Below, one piece after another: positions 23,702 through 31,868 of a stretch of 39,712 bases of DNA. Position numbers and translations under genes: made by a program. The DNA comes from a virus: positions 1 through 39,712 of IMG/VR virus record IMGVR_UViG_3300045972_000620; one strand, given 5' to 3'. Under the pieces are notes generated by a model. That model worked only from the letters and a program-made list of their open reading frames with translations, did not search any database and had not been told where the DNA came from. Each line of letters starts with the position of its first letter. Within the stretch, counting starts at the first letter, position 1.

Positions 23702-25047
23702 CCTTCTTCAACGCCCCCTCCCGCGATCCGCACCCGCGCCCCGTCGTCGAACTCAGCGTCGACGGGGTCAGCCTGACCAGCGTCATCCGTCAGCGCCTCG
23801 TCCAGCTCACCCATACCGACAACCGTGGCTTCGAGGCCGATACCGTCGAGATCGAGCTCGACGATACCGATGGCAATCTCGATCTGCCGCCGCGCGGCGC
23901 CGTGCTTACCGTCGCTTTCGGCTGGGCCGCCCAGGGTGCCGTTGCCAAGGGCACCTACACCGTCGATGAAATCAGTCATCGTGGCGCGCCCGACCTGCTC
24001 ACCATCCGCGCCCGCAGCGCCGACCTGCGCACCGGACTGACCACCCAGCATGAGCGCTCCTGGCACGCCACCACCGTCGGTGCCATCGTCTGCACCATTG
24101 CCGATGAAAACGGCCTGCCGCCGGTCATTCCCGCCAGCCTGGCCAATCTGCCCGTCGACCACCTCGACCAGACCAACGAATCGGGCGCCAATCTTCTTAC
24201 CCGCCTCGCCCAGCTGCACGACGCCGTCGCCACCGTCAAGGATGGCCGCCTGCTCTTCATCCCGGCCGGCGGTGGCGTCACCGCCAGCGGCAAGCCCATC
24301 CCCGTTGTGACCATCACGCGATCGAGCGGCGATAGCCACGAGTTCACGCTTTCCGACCGTGTCGCCTACCAGGGCGTCCGCGCCACCTATAACGACGTGG
24401 GCCGCGCCGTCAAAGGCGAGGTGGTCTGGGGCGATGTCGAAGACAGTGCCGAGCGTGGCAAGAAAACCGCCGCCGCGGCAACGCCCACCGGCCAATATAA
24501 GAGCCTGTCCAGCCCCTACCCCAGCCGCGATAAGGCGCATCGCGCAGCGCTCAAGGCCTGGCAGGCACTCAAGAAAAACAAGGCGGAAAAAGCGGCCTAC
24601 ATCGGCGTCAAGGCCCGCTATAACGACCGCAACCTCAACGTCAGCGGCGAAGTCACCTACGGCCAGGCCGACGACGACAAAAAGCTCAACAGCGCCCAGC
24701 GCCAGGCCGCAGCTGATCAGGCTAAAAGCGGCACGACCAATGCCTTCACGCGCAGCGCCGACAACGTCAAGACCCTGCGCCACGTCTATGCCGGACAGAA
24801 CAGCGCCATCCGCGCCGCCCGCGCCGAGTGGCGCCGCCTGCTCCGCGGCATGGCCACCTTCAGCATCGCCAAGGCCTACGGCGACCCCACTCTATTCCCG
24901 GAAACCCCGGCCACCGTCAGCGGCTTCAAACCGCAGATCGACAGCACCGACTGGATCATTACCCGGGTGACCAACACCATCACCGGCGACGCCGGCTACA
25001 CCCAGCGCCTTGAATTCGAGATCAAGGCGACCGAGATCCCGGATTGA
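23698..25047 (+). CDS. D: Late control protein D (baseplate hub) with an internal domain duplication
   Basis: It starts at GTG (23698), overlapping the U stop. The 449-residue product is about 60 longer than P2 gpD. The extra length is explained by a tandem duplication: GVRATYNDVGRAVKGEV with GDVED, later PSRDKAHRAALKAWQALKK, is followed by GVKARYNDRNLNVSGEV with GQADD, later GQNSAIRAARAEWRRLLR. The rest is a normal gp27-like hub (SVDGVSLTSVIRQRLVQLTHTDNRGFEADTVEIELDD). It joins the spike to the tube. Confidence 0.95.
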   Translation: MTFFNAPSRDPHPRPVVELSVDGVSLTSVIRQRLVQLTHTDNRGFEADTVEIELDDTDGNLDLPPRGAVLTVAFGWAAQGAVAKGTYTVDEISHRGAPDLLTIRARSADLRTGLTTQHERSWHATTVGAIVCTIADENGLPPVIPASLANLPVDHLDQTNESGANLLTRLAQLHDAVATVKDGRLLFIPAGGGVTASGKPIPVVTITRSSGDSHEFTLSDRVAYQGVRATYNDVGRAVKGEVVWGDVEDSAERGKKTAAAATPTGQYKSLSSPYPSRDKAHRAALKAWQALKKNKAEKAAYIGVKARYNDRNLNVSGEVTYGQADDDKKLNSAQRQAAADQAKSGTTNAFTRSADNVKTLRHVYAGQNSAIRAARAEWRRLLRGMATFSIAKAYGDPTLFPETPATVSGFKPQIDSTDWIITRVTNTITGDAGYTQRLEFEIKATEIPD

Positions 25048-25122
25048 TCAACGAACTCGGGGAGCAAGCCGAAACAAACATCCCCATCAACCGCCCGACT
25101 GGGCAACGATAGGAGCAAGACC

Positions 25123-25377
25123 ATGAGCGTAGTTTGCAAAATGAAGTGTTGGGAAACACCTTCCGGCGATGCAGCCACCGATGAATCTGTTCAAACCATT
25201 CTCCTGGGCGCTGTCTATGAACCCGACGAAGGCCAGCGCCAGCTTCCGGAGAACGCGGTTTTCGGAAAGTGGACACCCTGGGGAGAATTCAAAGCTGGAA
25301 TCGGAAATCCAGCTGCAAAACAGTTCTTCACCCCGGGAAAGCATTACTACATCACCTTCACCGAAGCCCCGGATTGA
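25123..25377 (+). CDS. Small conserved phage protein, unknown function
   Basis: The 84-residue product has the pattern VCKMKCWE...ENAVFGKWTPWGEFKAGIGNPAAKQFFTPGKHYYITFTEA. I recognise this as a small protein type recurrent in phages and some single-stranded DNA phage-like elements, without known role. AGGAGC precedes the ATG at a good distance. It lies downstream of D, before a terminator. Confidence 0.75.
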   Translation: MSVVCKMKCWETPSGDAATDESVQTILLGAVYEPDEGQRQLPENAVFGKWTPWGEFKAGIGNPAAKQFFTPGKHYYITFTEAPD

Positions 25378-25419
25378 TCCCCAGAAAACCTGCACAACCC
25401 TGTGGGTAAGTCGTAAAAA

Positions 25420-25447
25420 AGCCCGGCCATCAATGCGATGCCGGGCT
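25420..25447. terminator. Bidirectional intrinsic terminator between the late region and the Arc-like gene
   Basis: AGCCCGG and CCGGGCT form the stem, extended by CATC/GATG. On the minus strand it is followed by six T, ending the leftward Arc-like gene. On the plus strand a looser T-rich stretch (GATTCATTTTT) follows and would stop the late tail transcript. Confidence 0.75.
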
Positions 25448-25475
25448 GATTCATTTTTGGGCGTTGATCAACCGA

Positions 25476-25691
25476 CTATTCAGGCCGTTTCCTGATCTCG
25501 GCCAGCAGGCATTCCGTCTGCGCATCGAGCAACGCCTTGATGACCTCCTGCAGTCCCGGCTGAAAGCTCGCCTCCAGGCGGGCGACGATTTCGGCATTCA
25601 ACGATCGGCCATCACGCTCGGCCGATTCCTTGAGGCGGTCATAAAGCGTTCCGGGCAATCGAAACTGCGATCTGAAGTGGTCGTTTTTCAT
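25476..25691 (-). CDS. Arc-family ribbon-helix-helix DNA-binding protein
   Basis: The 71-residue product has the Arc signature: FRSQFRLPGTLYDRLKESAERDGRSLNAEIVARLEASF. The beta strand binds DNA and the two helices dimerise. It is read leftward from the AT-rich gap that holds palindromes at 25796..25826, its likely operator. Arc-like proteins commonly regulate their own promoter and nearby phage genes. Confidence 0.88.
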   Translation of the reverse strand: MKNDHFRSQFRLPGTLYDRLKESAERDGRSLNAEIVARLEASFQPGLQEVIKALLDAQTECLLAEIRKRPE

Positions 25692-25795
25692 GCCCGCCAG
25701 TTAAATTGAATCTGGCGGGTCGGGATAGTGACGCCGTGTCACTACACGGCAGCGAAGCGTTAATTATTTCCTGTGCGAGATGTAAAGATATCAGA

Positions 25796-25826
25796 ACAAT
25801 GATGAATTCATTAAATATCACATTGT
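25796..25826. promoter_or_regulatory. Nested palindromes in the Arc-like/small-gene gap
   Basis: ATGAATTCAT (25802..25811) is a perfect 10-bp palindrome. It lies within a wider inverted pair ACAATG (25796..25801) and CATTGT (25821..25826). The gap (25692..25838) is AT-rich and holds the upstream regions of two divergent genes. The ACAAT/ATTGT half-sites resemble those at 26391..26405, suggesting a shared regulator. Confidence 0.45.
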
Positions 25827-25838
25827 CACAAAAAATAC

Positions 25839-26018
25839 ATGATCAATTTAGATGCAGCCCGGGAGATATCGAACAACCTGGCAGGAACCCTCGACCTGCT
25901 CGCCAACCTGCATGCCTCCGTCGCGATGCATGACCGGGAATCGAAACCACTGGCTTCCACATTCGCCATGCTCCATGAGCGCGCCGTTCTGCTGGAAAGG
26001 ATATTGTCCGGCGACTAG
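25839..26018 (+). CDS. Small helical protein, unknown function
   Basis: The 59-residue frame, MINLDAAREISNNLAGTLDLLANLHASVAMHDRES..., is predicted all-helical and ends in LHERAVLLERILSGD. No good ribosome-binding site precedes the ATG (ACAAAAAATAC). Its stop TAG lies in a CTAG that also supplies the stop of the converging repressor gene. A small regulator is possible. I do not recognise the family. Confidence 0.5.
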   Translation: MINLDAAREISNNLAGTLDLLANLHASVAMHDRESKPLASTFAMLHERAVLLERILSGD

Positions 26019-26374
26019 CGCCGCGCCAGGCGCCTCGCCAGCTGCTCGACCAGCGCAGCGTCTTGTTCAGTCAGGTCAAGGTTCCTCAATTCGTCGGCAA
26101 GCTGTTCGGCCGCACAGTACGGGACCCTGTCCTGCATGACGCAGGGCGTATTGGAGCGCACGCCGCAAACGATGTACTGCACATCGGCCCCTTCCCGATG
26201 GAAATAAAAAAGCTCGTTGGCCTTGGGCGATGAAACGCCTGATTCATAGTTTTTTATCGTCCGGTCAGACGTGAATATTTTCGCCGCCAAGGTCGCTTGG
26301 GAAAGATCGAGACGAACCCTTTCGTGCTTGAACCGTTGACCGATAGTGAAAATATTTTCCTCTTGTGTTGACAT
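26015..26374 (-). CDS. XRE-type helix-turn-helix repressor
   Basis: I take the ATG at 26374 (MSTQEENIFTIGQ), with GGGGAAAG upstream; a TTG earlier is less likely. In the 119-residue product, residues 9-65 form an XRE HTH (FKHERVRLDLSQATLAAKIFTSDRTIKNYESGVSSPKANEL). The C-terminal part has no protease motif, so it is not a LexA-type self-cleaving repressor. It diverges from the RHH gene across operator-like DNA, the usual phage C / cox arrangement, so it is the best candidate for the prophage repressor. Confidence 0.85.
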   Translation of the reverse strand: MSTQEENIFTIGQRFKHERVRLDLSQATLAAKIFTSDRTIKNYESGVSSPKANELFYFHREGADVQYIVCGVRSNTPCVMQDRVPYCAAEQLADELRNLDLTEQDAALVEQLARRLARR

Positions 26375-26390
26375 AGGCAATTTCTTTCCC

Positions 26391-26405
26391 CACAATGCAA
26401 TTGTG
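26391..26405. promoter_or_regulatory. Operator-like dyad between the divergent regulators
   Basis: CACAAT-GCA-ATTGTG is a perfect 6-bp dyad. A further CAATTGT lies at about 26421..26427 near the start of the RHH gene. Both are in the 57-base gap between the repressor and the rightward regulator, so repressor binding would control both promoters. Confidence 0.6.
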
Positions 26406-26431
26406 TTCCTGATAGTTACTCAATTGTATCA

Positions 26432-26719
26432 ATGACAACTCAAACTCAATCGAATCAAAGATCACGCGTACCCAACGGCGCGGCAAAACAGCGGGTCGTT
26501 GTCGCCCTTAATGCCGACGTGCTGGACAAGATCAAGCACGAAGCCGAGCTGAACCTCAGAACGGTGTCGGCCATGGCATCCCTGATCATTGCCACGCACT
26601 ACGGTAAAAATATTTCCCCCTCTGCCGCCCCATCCCCCTCCCCCACCCGTCGGGCGACAGACTTTACCGGCGGTGATGCTTCGGCTTCCACCGCCGCTTT
26701 TTCTTCAACGGCAGCATAG
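26432..26719 (+). CDS. Ribbon-helix-helix regulator opposite the repressor
   Basis: The 95-residue product has one RHH-like core (residues 21-57, RVVVALNADVLDKIKHEAELNLRTVSAMASLIIATHY) and a disordered Pro/Ser/Thr-rich tail. It is the first gene rightward from the repressor operator, the position of cox/cro-type genes. The ATG lacks a clear ribosome-binding site, so a leaderless or repressed start is possible. Confidence 0.7.
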   Translation: MTTQTQSNQRSRVPNGAAKQRVVVALNADVLDKIKHEAELNLRTVSAMASLIIATHYGKNISPSAAPSPSPTRRATDFTGGDASASTAAFSSTAA

Positions 26720-26733
26720 GTCTTCGGGAGCCC

Positions 26734-27315
26734 ATGGTCATGCAGCGCGCAACGCACCCCAGCCCGATAGCCATCATCAGCGACCACATCGAAGCCTGGC
26801 GCCGGGATAACCGCTGGTCGCGCGAAACTGTCGCCGACATGATCGTCCAGGCCCATATCCGCATCGGCGCCCAGTCCTACACCGGCATTGCCTTCGAGCC
26901 GCCGACCATGGATACCTTCGAGCGCATGCGCGTCAATGCCGACCGCGTTTTCCGCTGGCTCGACGACCACACCAAGGACCGCAACCTGCTCACGGCCAAC
27001 CTGCTTTGGTCAGTCATCGCCGCCCTGCCTACCGACCGCCGCATCCTGCTCGTCAATGACCTCATGCACCCGCTCGGCCTGCGCGTTTCGGCCGTTCTCG
27101 ATGACGACACCGAGCCGACGGCCGACGAGATCGCCGAAGGCTTCCGCCACATTGTCACGCACACCGCCGAAGCCACCATCGCCGCCGCCCAGCTGCTCGA
27201 CGGCATCGACCCCGGCGAGGCCGAGCACGCCGAAGCCAAGCTCAGCCTGGCCAGCACCGCCATCAAGCGCATGCGCAATATGCTCACCCGGGTCCTCAAG
27301 CGGAGTAAATCATGA
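26734..27315 (+). CDS. YdaT-like phage regulator/toxin family protein
   Basis: The 193-residue product shows the arrangement AIISDHIEAWRRDNRWSRETVADMIVQAHIRIG...FEPPTMDTFERMRVNADRVFRWLDD, then DRRILLVNDLMHPLGL. I recognise this as the YdaT type, first named a toxin and later proposed to act like the phage lambda CII regulator. GGGAG lies before the ATG at 26734; a second ATG follows two codons later. It is coupled to the ogr-like gene by a four-base overlap, so it belongs to the regulatory operon. Confidence 0.7.
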   Translation: MVMQRATHPSPIAIISDHIEAWRRDNRWSRETVADMIVQAHIRIGAQSYTGIAFEPPTMDTFERMRVNADRVFRWLDDHTKDRNLLTANLLWSVIAALPTDRRILLVNDLMHPLGLRVSAVLDDDTEPTADEIAEGFRHIVTHTAEATIAAAQLLDGIDPGEAEHAEAKLSLASTAIKRMRNMLTRVLKRSKS

Positions 27316-27593
27316 GACTCGACTGCCCGCACTGCGGCCACGAAGCCACGATCCGGACCAGCAAGGCCATCACTGAAATAACCCGCGAAGCCAAGGTTCA
27401 GTGCAATAACCCGGACTGCTCGCACAGCTGGATCACGCTGATCAGCGCCGTGCGCACCATTGCCCCGTCGATGACCCCCAACCCCAGGGTCTACATCCCC
27501 CTCTCTCCGCGCTCACCGGCAGCCGATAAGCCGGGCGGAAACCAGATGGAACTCGGCATGGAACACCCGCCACCCCGCTTTGCCTCCGGCTAA
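27312..27593 (+). CDS. ogr: Ogr/Delta-type zinc-finger late transcription activator
   Basis: The 93-residue product has the conserved finger LDCPHCGHEATIRTSKAITEITREAKVQCNNPDCSHSW: Cys pairs CPHC and CNNPDC bind one zinc, as in P2 Ogr and P4 Delta. This family recruits RNA polymerase to late promoters through the alpha subunit. In P2 ogr lies at the right end after D. Here it sits in the early operon behind the regulators. Its probable targets are the three 27-bp dyads at 5330, 13821 and 18572. Confidence 0.92.
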   Translation: MRLDCPHCGHEATIRTSKAITEITREAKVQCNNPDCSHSWITLISAVRTIAPSMTPNPRVYIPLSPRSPAADKPGGNQMELGMEHPPPRFASG

Positions 27594-27626
27594 ACCCTAG
27601 CCACCCCCATCCAGCACCACCCGCAA

Positions 27627-27658
27627 TGCACTGAAAACCAGTGCACAGGATTTTTTTT
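27627..27658 (+). terminator. Hairpin plus T-run between ogr and the replication gene
   Basis: TGCACTG and CAGTGCA form a perfect 7-bp stem around AAAAC. A run of eight T begins five bases after the stem. The spacer makes it weaker than a standard terminator, so it may be an attenuator that limits reading from the regulatory genes into the replication operon. Confidence 0.55.
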
Positions 27659-27674
27659 ACCCGGAATTTTAGAA

Positions 27675-27872
27675 ATGGCACGCACCCATACCCCGCTGCA
27701 GCAATACAAGGAAGCCCGTCAGATCGCCGCCGACTATGGAATGTTCGTGGTCGACAAGGGCGGCCGATATGTCCTGTATCGCAAGACGCCTGTTCGCCCC
27801 GTATGGCTTGGATCGCGAGCCAATGCCGCGGGATTGCGTTCGCTGGTCTGCCGTTGCGCAAGAATCAAATGA
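27675..27872 (+). CDS. Small basic protein upstream of the replication gene
   Basis: The 65-residue product, MARTHTPLQQYKEARQIAADYGMFVVDKGGRYVLYRKTPVRPVWLGSR..., is basic. The YGMFVVDKGGRYVLYRKT stretch looks like a small beta hairpin common in phage orphan proteins. It overlaps the replication gene start by four bases (ATGA). Function unknown. Confidence 0.75.
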   Translation: MARTHTPLQQYKEARQIAADYGMFVVDKGGRYVLYRKTPVRPVWLGSRANAAGLRSLVCRCARIK

Positions 27873-30544
27873 AAGACGACCTCTACCGCGAGCTGCTGCC
27901 CCGCATTGAAGCCGATTTCGCCTTCCGGAAAGACAAGGGCGACTGGCTGCAGGGCGGCACCTGCCCGGTCTGCGGCAAGAAGGAACTGTTCACCAACAAG
28001 GAGCACCCCTGGGTTCTTCGTTGCGGCCGTCTGGAGAAGTGCGGCGCCGAGATCCATGTCAAGGATCACTATCCGGAACTGTTCGACAACTGGGGCGACC
28101 GCTACCAGACCACGCCGACCAACCCGCATGCCGCCGCCGACGCCTATCTGAGCAGCGCCCGAGGCTTCAATCTCGACCTCATTGACGGCCAATATACCCA
28201 GGCCAGCTACTTCGACAACAAGCTCAAGATCGGCTCGACGACCGTCCGCTTCCCCCTGTCGGTCGATATCTACTGGGAACGCCTGATCGACCAGCCGTCC
28301 CGCTTCAACGGTAAGAAGGCCCACTTCAACTATGGCGCCAAGTATGCCGGCATGGCCTGGTGTCCGCCGATGGCCATGCCCGACGACGAAATCTGGATCG
28401 TCGAAGGCATCTTCAACAGCATCGCCCTCATGCACCACGGCATCTACGCCGCCTCGGCGATGTCCTGCAGCAACTACCCGCATCTTTTCCTGACCGCCGT
28501 CATCGAGAAGTTCGAAGCCGCCGAGAAACCGCGCCCAAAACTCGTCTGGGCCTTCGATGCGGGGCGTGCCGGCGAGACCTACGCCCGTAAATTCAACGAG
28601 CGCGCCGCCAAGGACGGCTGGAAATCATCCTGCGTCCTGATTCGTTCGCAAGGCAAAAACAAGCCGGACTGGAACGACCAGCACCTGGCCGACCGTCTCA
28701 AGCCGGAAGACATCGAGGAATACCGCTACCGCGGCGCCCTGCTCACCGCCAGGAGCGCCTCCGAGAAGTCGCTGCTGATGTACAAGCGCAAGCAGTGGGC
28801 CATGTTCTATTTCGACTTCGACAACCGGCTGTACTGGTTCGAGTTCGACCACGCAAAATACAACGCGGCCTACCAGGCCATTGCCGATGAAAAATCCGGC
28901 AGCGGCATCGACGATGCCCAGATCCGCGAACTGGCCATGGAAGCCTCGCGCTCCATCCGCGAAATCGCCAATTGCCTGCCCAACGCCCTCTACTACCAGG
29001 CCAACGAGATGACCGACGAGTCCTGGTACTACGTCCGCATCGATTTCCCGCACGATGGCCCGGCCATCAAGAACACCTTCACCGGCAGCCAGCTGACCAG
29101 CAGCGCCGAATTCAAGAAGCGCCTGCTCTCGATGGCCCCAGGTGCCCTCTACACCGGCAGCGCCCTGCATCTCGACCTCTGGCTGCAGAAGCAGATGTTC
29201 GGCATCAAGACCGTCAAGACCATCGACTTCATCGGCTACACCAAGGAATACGGCGCCTGGGTCTTCGACGACATCGCCATCAAGGACGGCCGCGCCTACG
29301 ACCTCAACGACGAGGACTTCTTCGACATCGGCAAGCTGGCCGTCAAGAGCCTCAACAAGTCCGTCGCCCTGGCCATCAACCCGGACCTCAAGGACTACGA
29401 CGCCGAGTGGTCGCGCCTGATCTGGCTCTGTTTCGGTACCAAGGGCATCGTCGCACTGGCCTTCTGGCTCGGTAGCCTGTTCGCCGAACAGGTCCGCGCC
29501 CAGTTCGAATCATTCCCCTTCATCGAGATCGTCGGCGAGCCCAACAGCGGTAAATCGACCCTCATCGAATTCCTCTGGAAGCTCGTCGGTCGCAGCGACT
29601 ACGAAGGTTTTGACCCGCAGAAGGCCACCGTTGCCGCCCGGGCCCGCAACTTCGCCCAGGTCAGCAACCTGCCCATCGTCCTCATCGAGTCCGACCGCGA
29701 CAGCGGCGACGACAAGGGCGGCCCCAAGCAGAAGGGTTTCGACTGGGACGAACTGAAAACCGCCTTCAACGGCCGCAGCGTGCGCTCGACCGGCGTCAAG
29801 AACACCGGCAACGACACCCGCGAGCCGCCTTTCCGCGGCGCCATCGTCATCAGCCAGAACGCCACCGTCGTCGCCAGCGACGCCTTCATGCAGCGCCTCA
29901 TGCACGTCTGGCTAGAAGCCAAGCAGCCGACCGAGGAAAGCCGCGCCAATTTCAAGAAGCTGGCCAGCTACCCGGTCAATAAGTGCAGCCAGTTCGTGCT
30001 CATGGCCACCAAGGCCGAGGCCGCCATCATGGCCACCGTCGCCGAGCGCCACCCGCTCTACGTCAAGGTCCTCGACGAAAACGCCGACATCAAGCAGCAG
30101 CGCATCATCCACAACCACGCCCAGCTCATGGCCCTGGTCGATGCCCTGCGCCACATCGTCAAGTTCAGCGATGAAGCCCACCTTGCGGTCATGAACGAAA
30201 TCATCGGCATGGCCGAAGAGCGCCAGCGCGCCATCAACGACGACCACCCGCGCATTCAGGAATTCTGGGAAGTCGTCGACTTCATCGAGAGCAAGGACGA
30301 CACCACGCCGCTGCTCAACCACAGCCGCGATGCCAATCAGATCGCCATCAACCTTAACGAGTTCGTCGCCAAAGCCGATGCCTTCCGTCAGCAAATCCCC
30401 GATATGCGCGAGATCAAAAAACTGTTGCGGACCAGCCGCGAGCGCAAGTTCGTCGAAGCCAACGCCACCATCAACAGCGCCATCCATGGCCGAACCATGC
30501 GCTGCTGGGTCTTCCAGAAACCCGCCCAGAAACACGGCAAGTAA
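27869..30544 (+). CDS. Phage replication protein: zinc finger, TOPRIM primase-like and helicase domains
   Basis: The upstream open frame is not used: the ATG at 27869 overlaps the previous stop. The 891-residue product has a zinc-ribbon (Cys32, Cys35, Cys52, Cys58), then a TOPRIM-like core (EIWIVEGIFNSIAL, Glu179; WAFDAGRAG, Asp230). A P-loop ATPase follows (VGEPNSGKST at about 554-563, with a Walker B-like LPIVLIESDRD near 600). It probably primes and unwinds phage DNA. P2 replicates by a rolling-circle gpA, which is absent, so replication mode differs. Key primase residues would need alignment to confirm activity. Confidence 0.85.
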   Translation: MKDDLYRELLPRIEADFAFRKDKGDWLQGGTCPVCGKKELFTNKEHPWVLRCGRLEKCGAEIHVKDHYPELFDNWGDRYQTTPTNPHAAADAYLSSARGFNLDLIDGQYTQASYFDNKLKIGSTTVRFPLSVDIYWERLIDQPSRFNGKKAHFNYGAKYAGMAWCPPMAMPDDEIWIVEGIFNSIALMHHGIYAASAMSCSNYPHLFLTAVIEKFEAAEKPRPKLVWAFDAGRAGETYARKFNERAAKDGWKSSCVLIRSQGKNKPDWNDQHLADRLKPEDIEEYRYRGALLTARSASEKSLLMYKRKQWAMFYFDFDNRLYWFEFDHAKYNAAYQAIADEKSGSGIDDAQIRELAMEASRSIREIANCLPNALYYQANEMTDESWYYVRIDFPHDGPAIKNTFTGSQLTSSAEFKKRLLSMAPGALYTGSALHLDLWLQKQMFGIKTVKTIDFIGYTKEYGAWVFDDIAIKDGRAYDLNDEDFFDIGKLAVKSLNKSVALAINPDLKDYDAEWSRLIWLCFGTKGIVALAFWLGSLFAEQVRAQFESFPFIEIVGEPNSGKSTLIEFLWKLVGRSDYEGFDPQKATVAARARNFAQVSNLPIVLIESDRDSGDDKGGPKQKGFDWDELKTAFNGRSVRSTGVKNTGNDTREPPFRGAIVISQNATVVASDAFMQRLMHVWLEAKQPTEESRANFKKLASYPVNKCSQFVLMATKAEAAIMATVAERHPLYVKVLDENADIKQQRIIHNHAQLMALVDALRHIVKFSDEAHLAVMNEIIGMAEERQRAINDDHPRIQEFWEVVDFIESKDDTTPLLNHSRDANQIAINLNEFVAKADAFRQQIPDMREIKKLLRTSRERKFVEANATINSAIHGRTMRCWVFQKPAQKHGK

Positions 30545-30571
30545 CCACTTTTTCAACCAAGGAGAGTCACC

Positions 30572-31054
30572 ATGTCACACATCGTCATTGATAAAACCAG
30601 CCTGCGCGCCCTCATCGAGGCCGCCCGCAACATCCAGAGCCTGATGGACGACGGAACCATCACCGCCGCCTTCGATACCGGCAACGACGAGCAGATCCAC
30701 ACCACCGTCAGCGCCTTCGACAACCTGACCCACTGCGCCACGCGCATCGCCGCCCAGGACAAGTCGGCCAGCCCCTTCGTCCGCTACCGCCGCGAAATCC
30801 TCGGCCACTACGAAACCGCCCAGCGCCTGCGCGCCATGGTCATGAACCTGTGGGGCGGCCAGGCCGCCAACCTGTCGATGCTCTTTCACGGTGCCGACGA
30901 GCTGCACACCCGCATCGCCCTCGAATGCATCGCGCACTATAGCCAGTACGGCGAAAACGATACCTTCTTCATGACGCTGGCCAGCGAGATCCTAGAAACC
31001 CAGCCGGCCGTCATCGTCGGTGAAGAAAAGTACCTGAGCGAGGTGGCAGCGTGA
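30572..31054 (+). CDS. Unknown phage protein
   Basis: The 160-residue product is soluble and largely helical, with VRYRREILGHYETAQRLRAMVMNLWGGQAANLSMLF and HTRIALECIAHYSQYGENDTFFMTLASEI stretches. Helix-rich small proteins like this are frequent downstream of phage replication genes. AAGGAGA precedes the ATG. I see no catalytic motif. Confidence 0.8.
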   Translation: MSHIVIDKTSLRALIEAARNIQSLMDDGTITAAFDTGNDEQIHTTVSAFDNLTHCATRIAAQDKSASPFVRYRREILGHYETAQRLRAMVMNLWGGQAANLSMLFHGADELHTRIALECIAHYSQYGENDTFFMTLASEILETQPAVIVGEEKYLSEVAA

Positions 31055-31437
31055 GTGCAGAAATCCTCGACAAAGAGTCGCAGAAGATATTCGCTGACTA
31101 CCATCAGAAAATCAGGGTCATCCAGGGCCAGATCAAGGACGACCGCGTCGCCGGCGAAGCTGCCCTGCGTCGCCTGCTCCCGATTGCCCAGGGCAACTGC
31201 GGCCAAAGTGTCAAGGTAGCCCGCATTCTGCTCGGCCTCTATAACGGCCACCGCTTCCCGCTCGACCTGACCAATCTGCGTAGCCTCGACTACCCGATCA
31301 TGGAAGACGTCATGGCCGTTCTGCGCATGGATGCCAATGCCTACCAGGAAGTGCACCGTTACTTCGACCACGGCGGCCTGATCTTCGAAAAGCTGGCTGA
31401 TGACTGGGGAATGAACAAGGAAGGCGGTGCAGCATGA
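31051..31437 (+). CDS. Conserved phage protein, DUF7673-like
   Basis: It starts at GTG (31051), overlapping the previous stop. In the 128-residue product the block AALRRLLPIAQGNCGQSVKVARILLGLYNGHRFPLDLTNLRSLD is a family signature found in phages and conjugative elements of proteobacteria. It continues with a DVMAVLRMDANAYQEVHRYF helix. No function is known. Confidence 0.78.
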   Translation: MSAEILDKESQKIFADYHQKIRVIQGQIKDDRVAGEAALRRLLPIAQGNCGQSVKVARILLGLYNGHRFPLDLTNLRSLDYPIMEDVMAVLRMDANAYQEVHRYFDHGGLIFEKLADDWGMNKEGGAA

Positions 31438-31868
31438 CTCCGATCATGGAAAAGCTGTACGACGCGACATGCCGTATTGAAAGCGTCATCTTCATGGCTG
31501 GCGCAATGGCCGCTACTGATTCCTTCTCTGACGATCTAAACGAGTTTTTCGATGATGAAGATGTTGAAACAATCGAGAAACTGTTCGGAAAAATACCCGA
31601 CTGGGTCGATCTGGAAGGCCGTGGCTATGAGCGCGCCGAAGGAATATTCGAATGGCTTAAAGAATCCAAGAAATTCGGGTTTCTAGTCAAGTTTGCCACT
31701 CCGGTCATGACGCCATCTGGTCCAAACTCACGCTCTTTTTCTTGGGGCTACTACAGCACTCAATGGTTCTACGAAGAATCAATCGAAGCAGCCATTGAAA
31801 AAGGTCTTGCCTGGTGCGAAGAGCGCCGAGCTAAAGAGGACGCCAAGGCAAAGAAAGGTGGCGAATGA
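31434..31868 (+). CDS. Unknown acidic protein
   Basis: The 144-residue product has an acidic N-terminal half (SDDLNEFFDDEDVETIEKLFGKIPDWVDLEG) and a charged, Lys/Glu-rich end. A TPVMTPSGPNSRSFSWGYYSTQWFYEES segment follows. The DNA is noticeably less GC-rich than neighbours, suggesting later acquisition. Coupled on both sides by start/stop overlaps. Confidence 0.75.
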   Translation: MTPIMEKLYDATCRIESVIFMAGAMAATDSFSDDLNEFFDDEDVETIEKLFGKIPDWVDLEGRGYERAEGIFEWLKESKKFGFLVKFATPVMTPSGPNSRSFSWGYYSTQWFYEESIEAAIEKGLAWCEERRAKEDAKAKKGGE

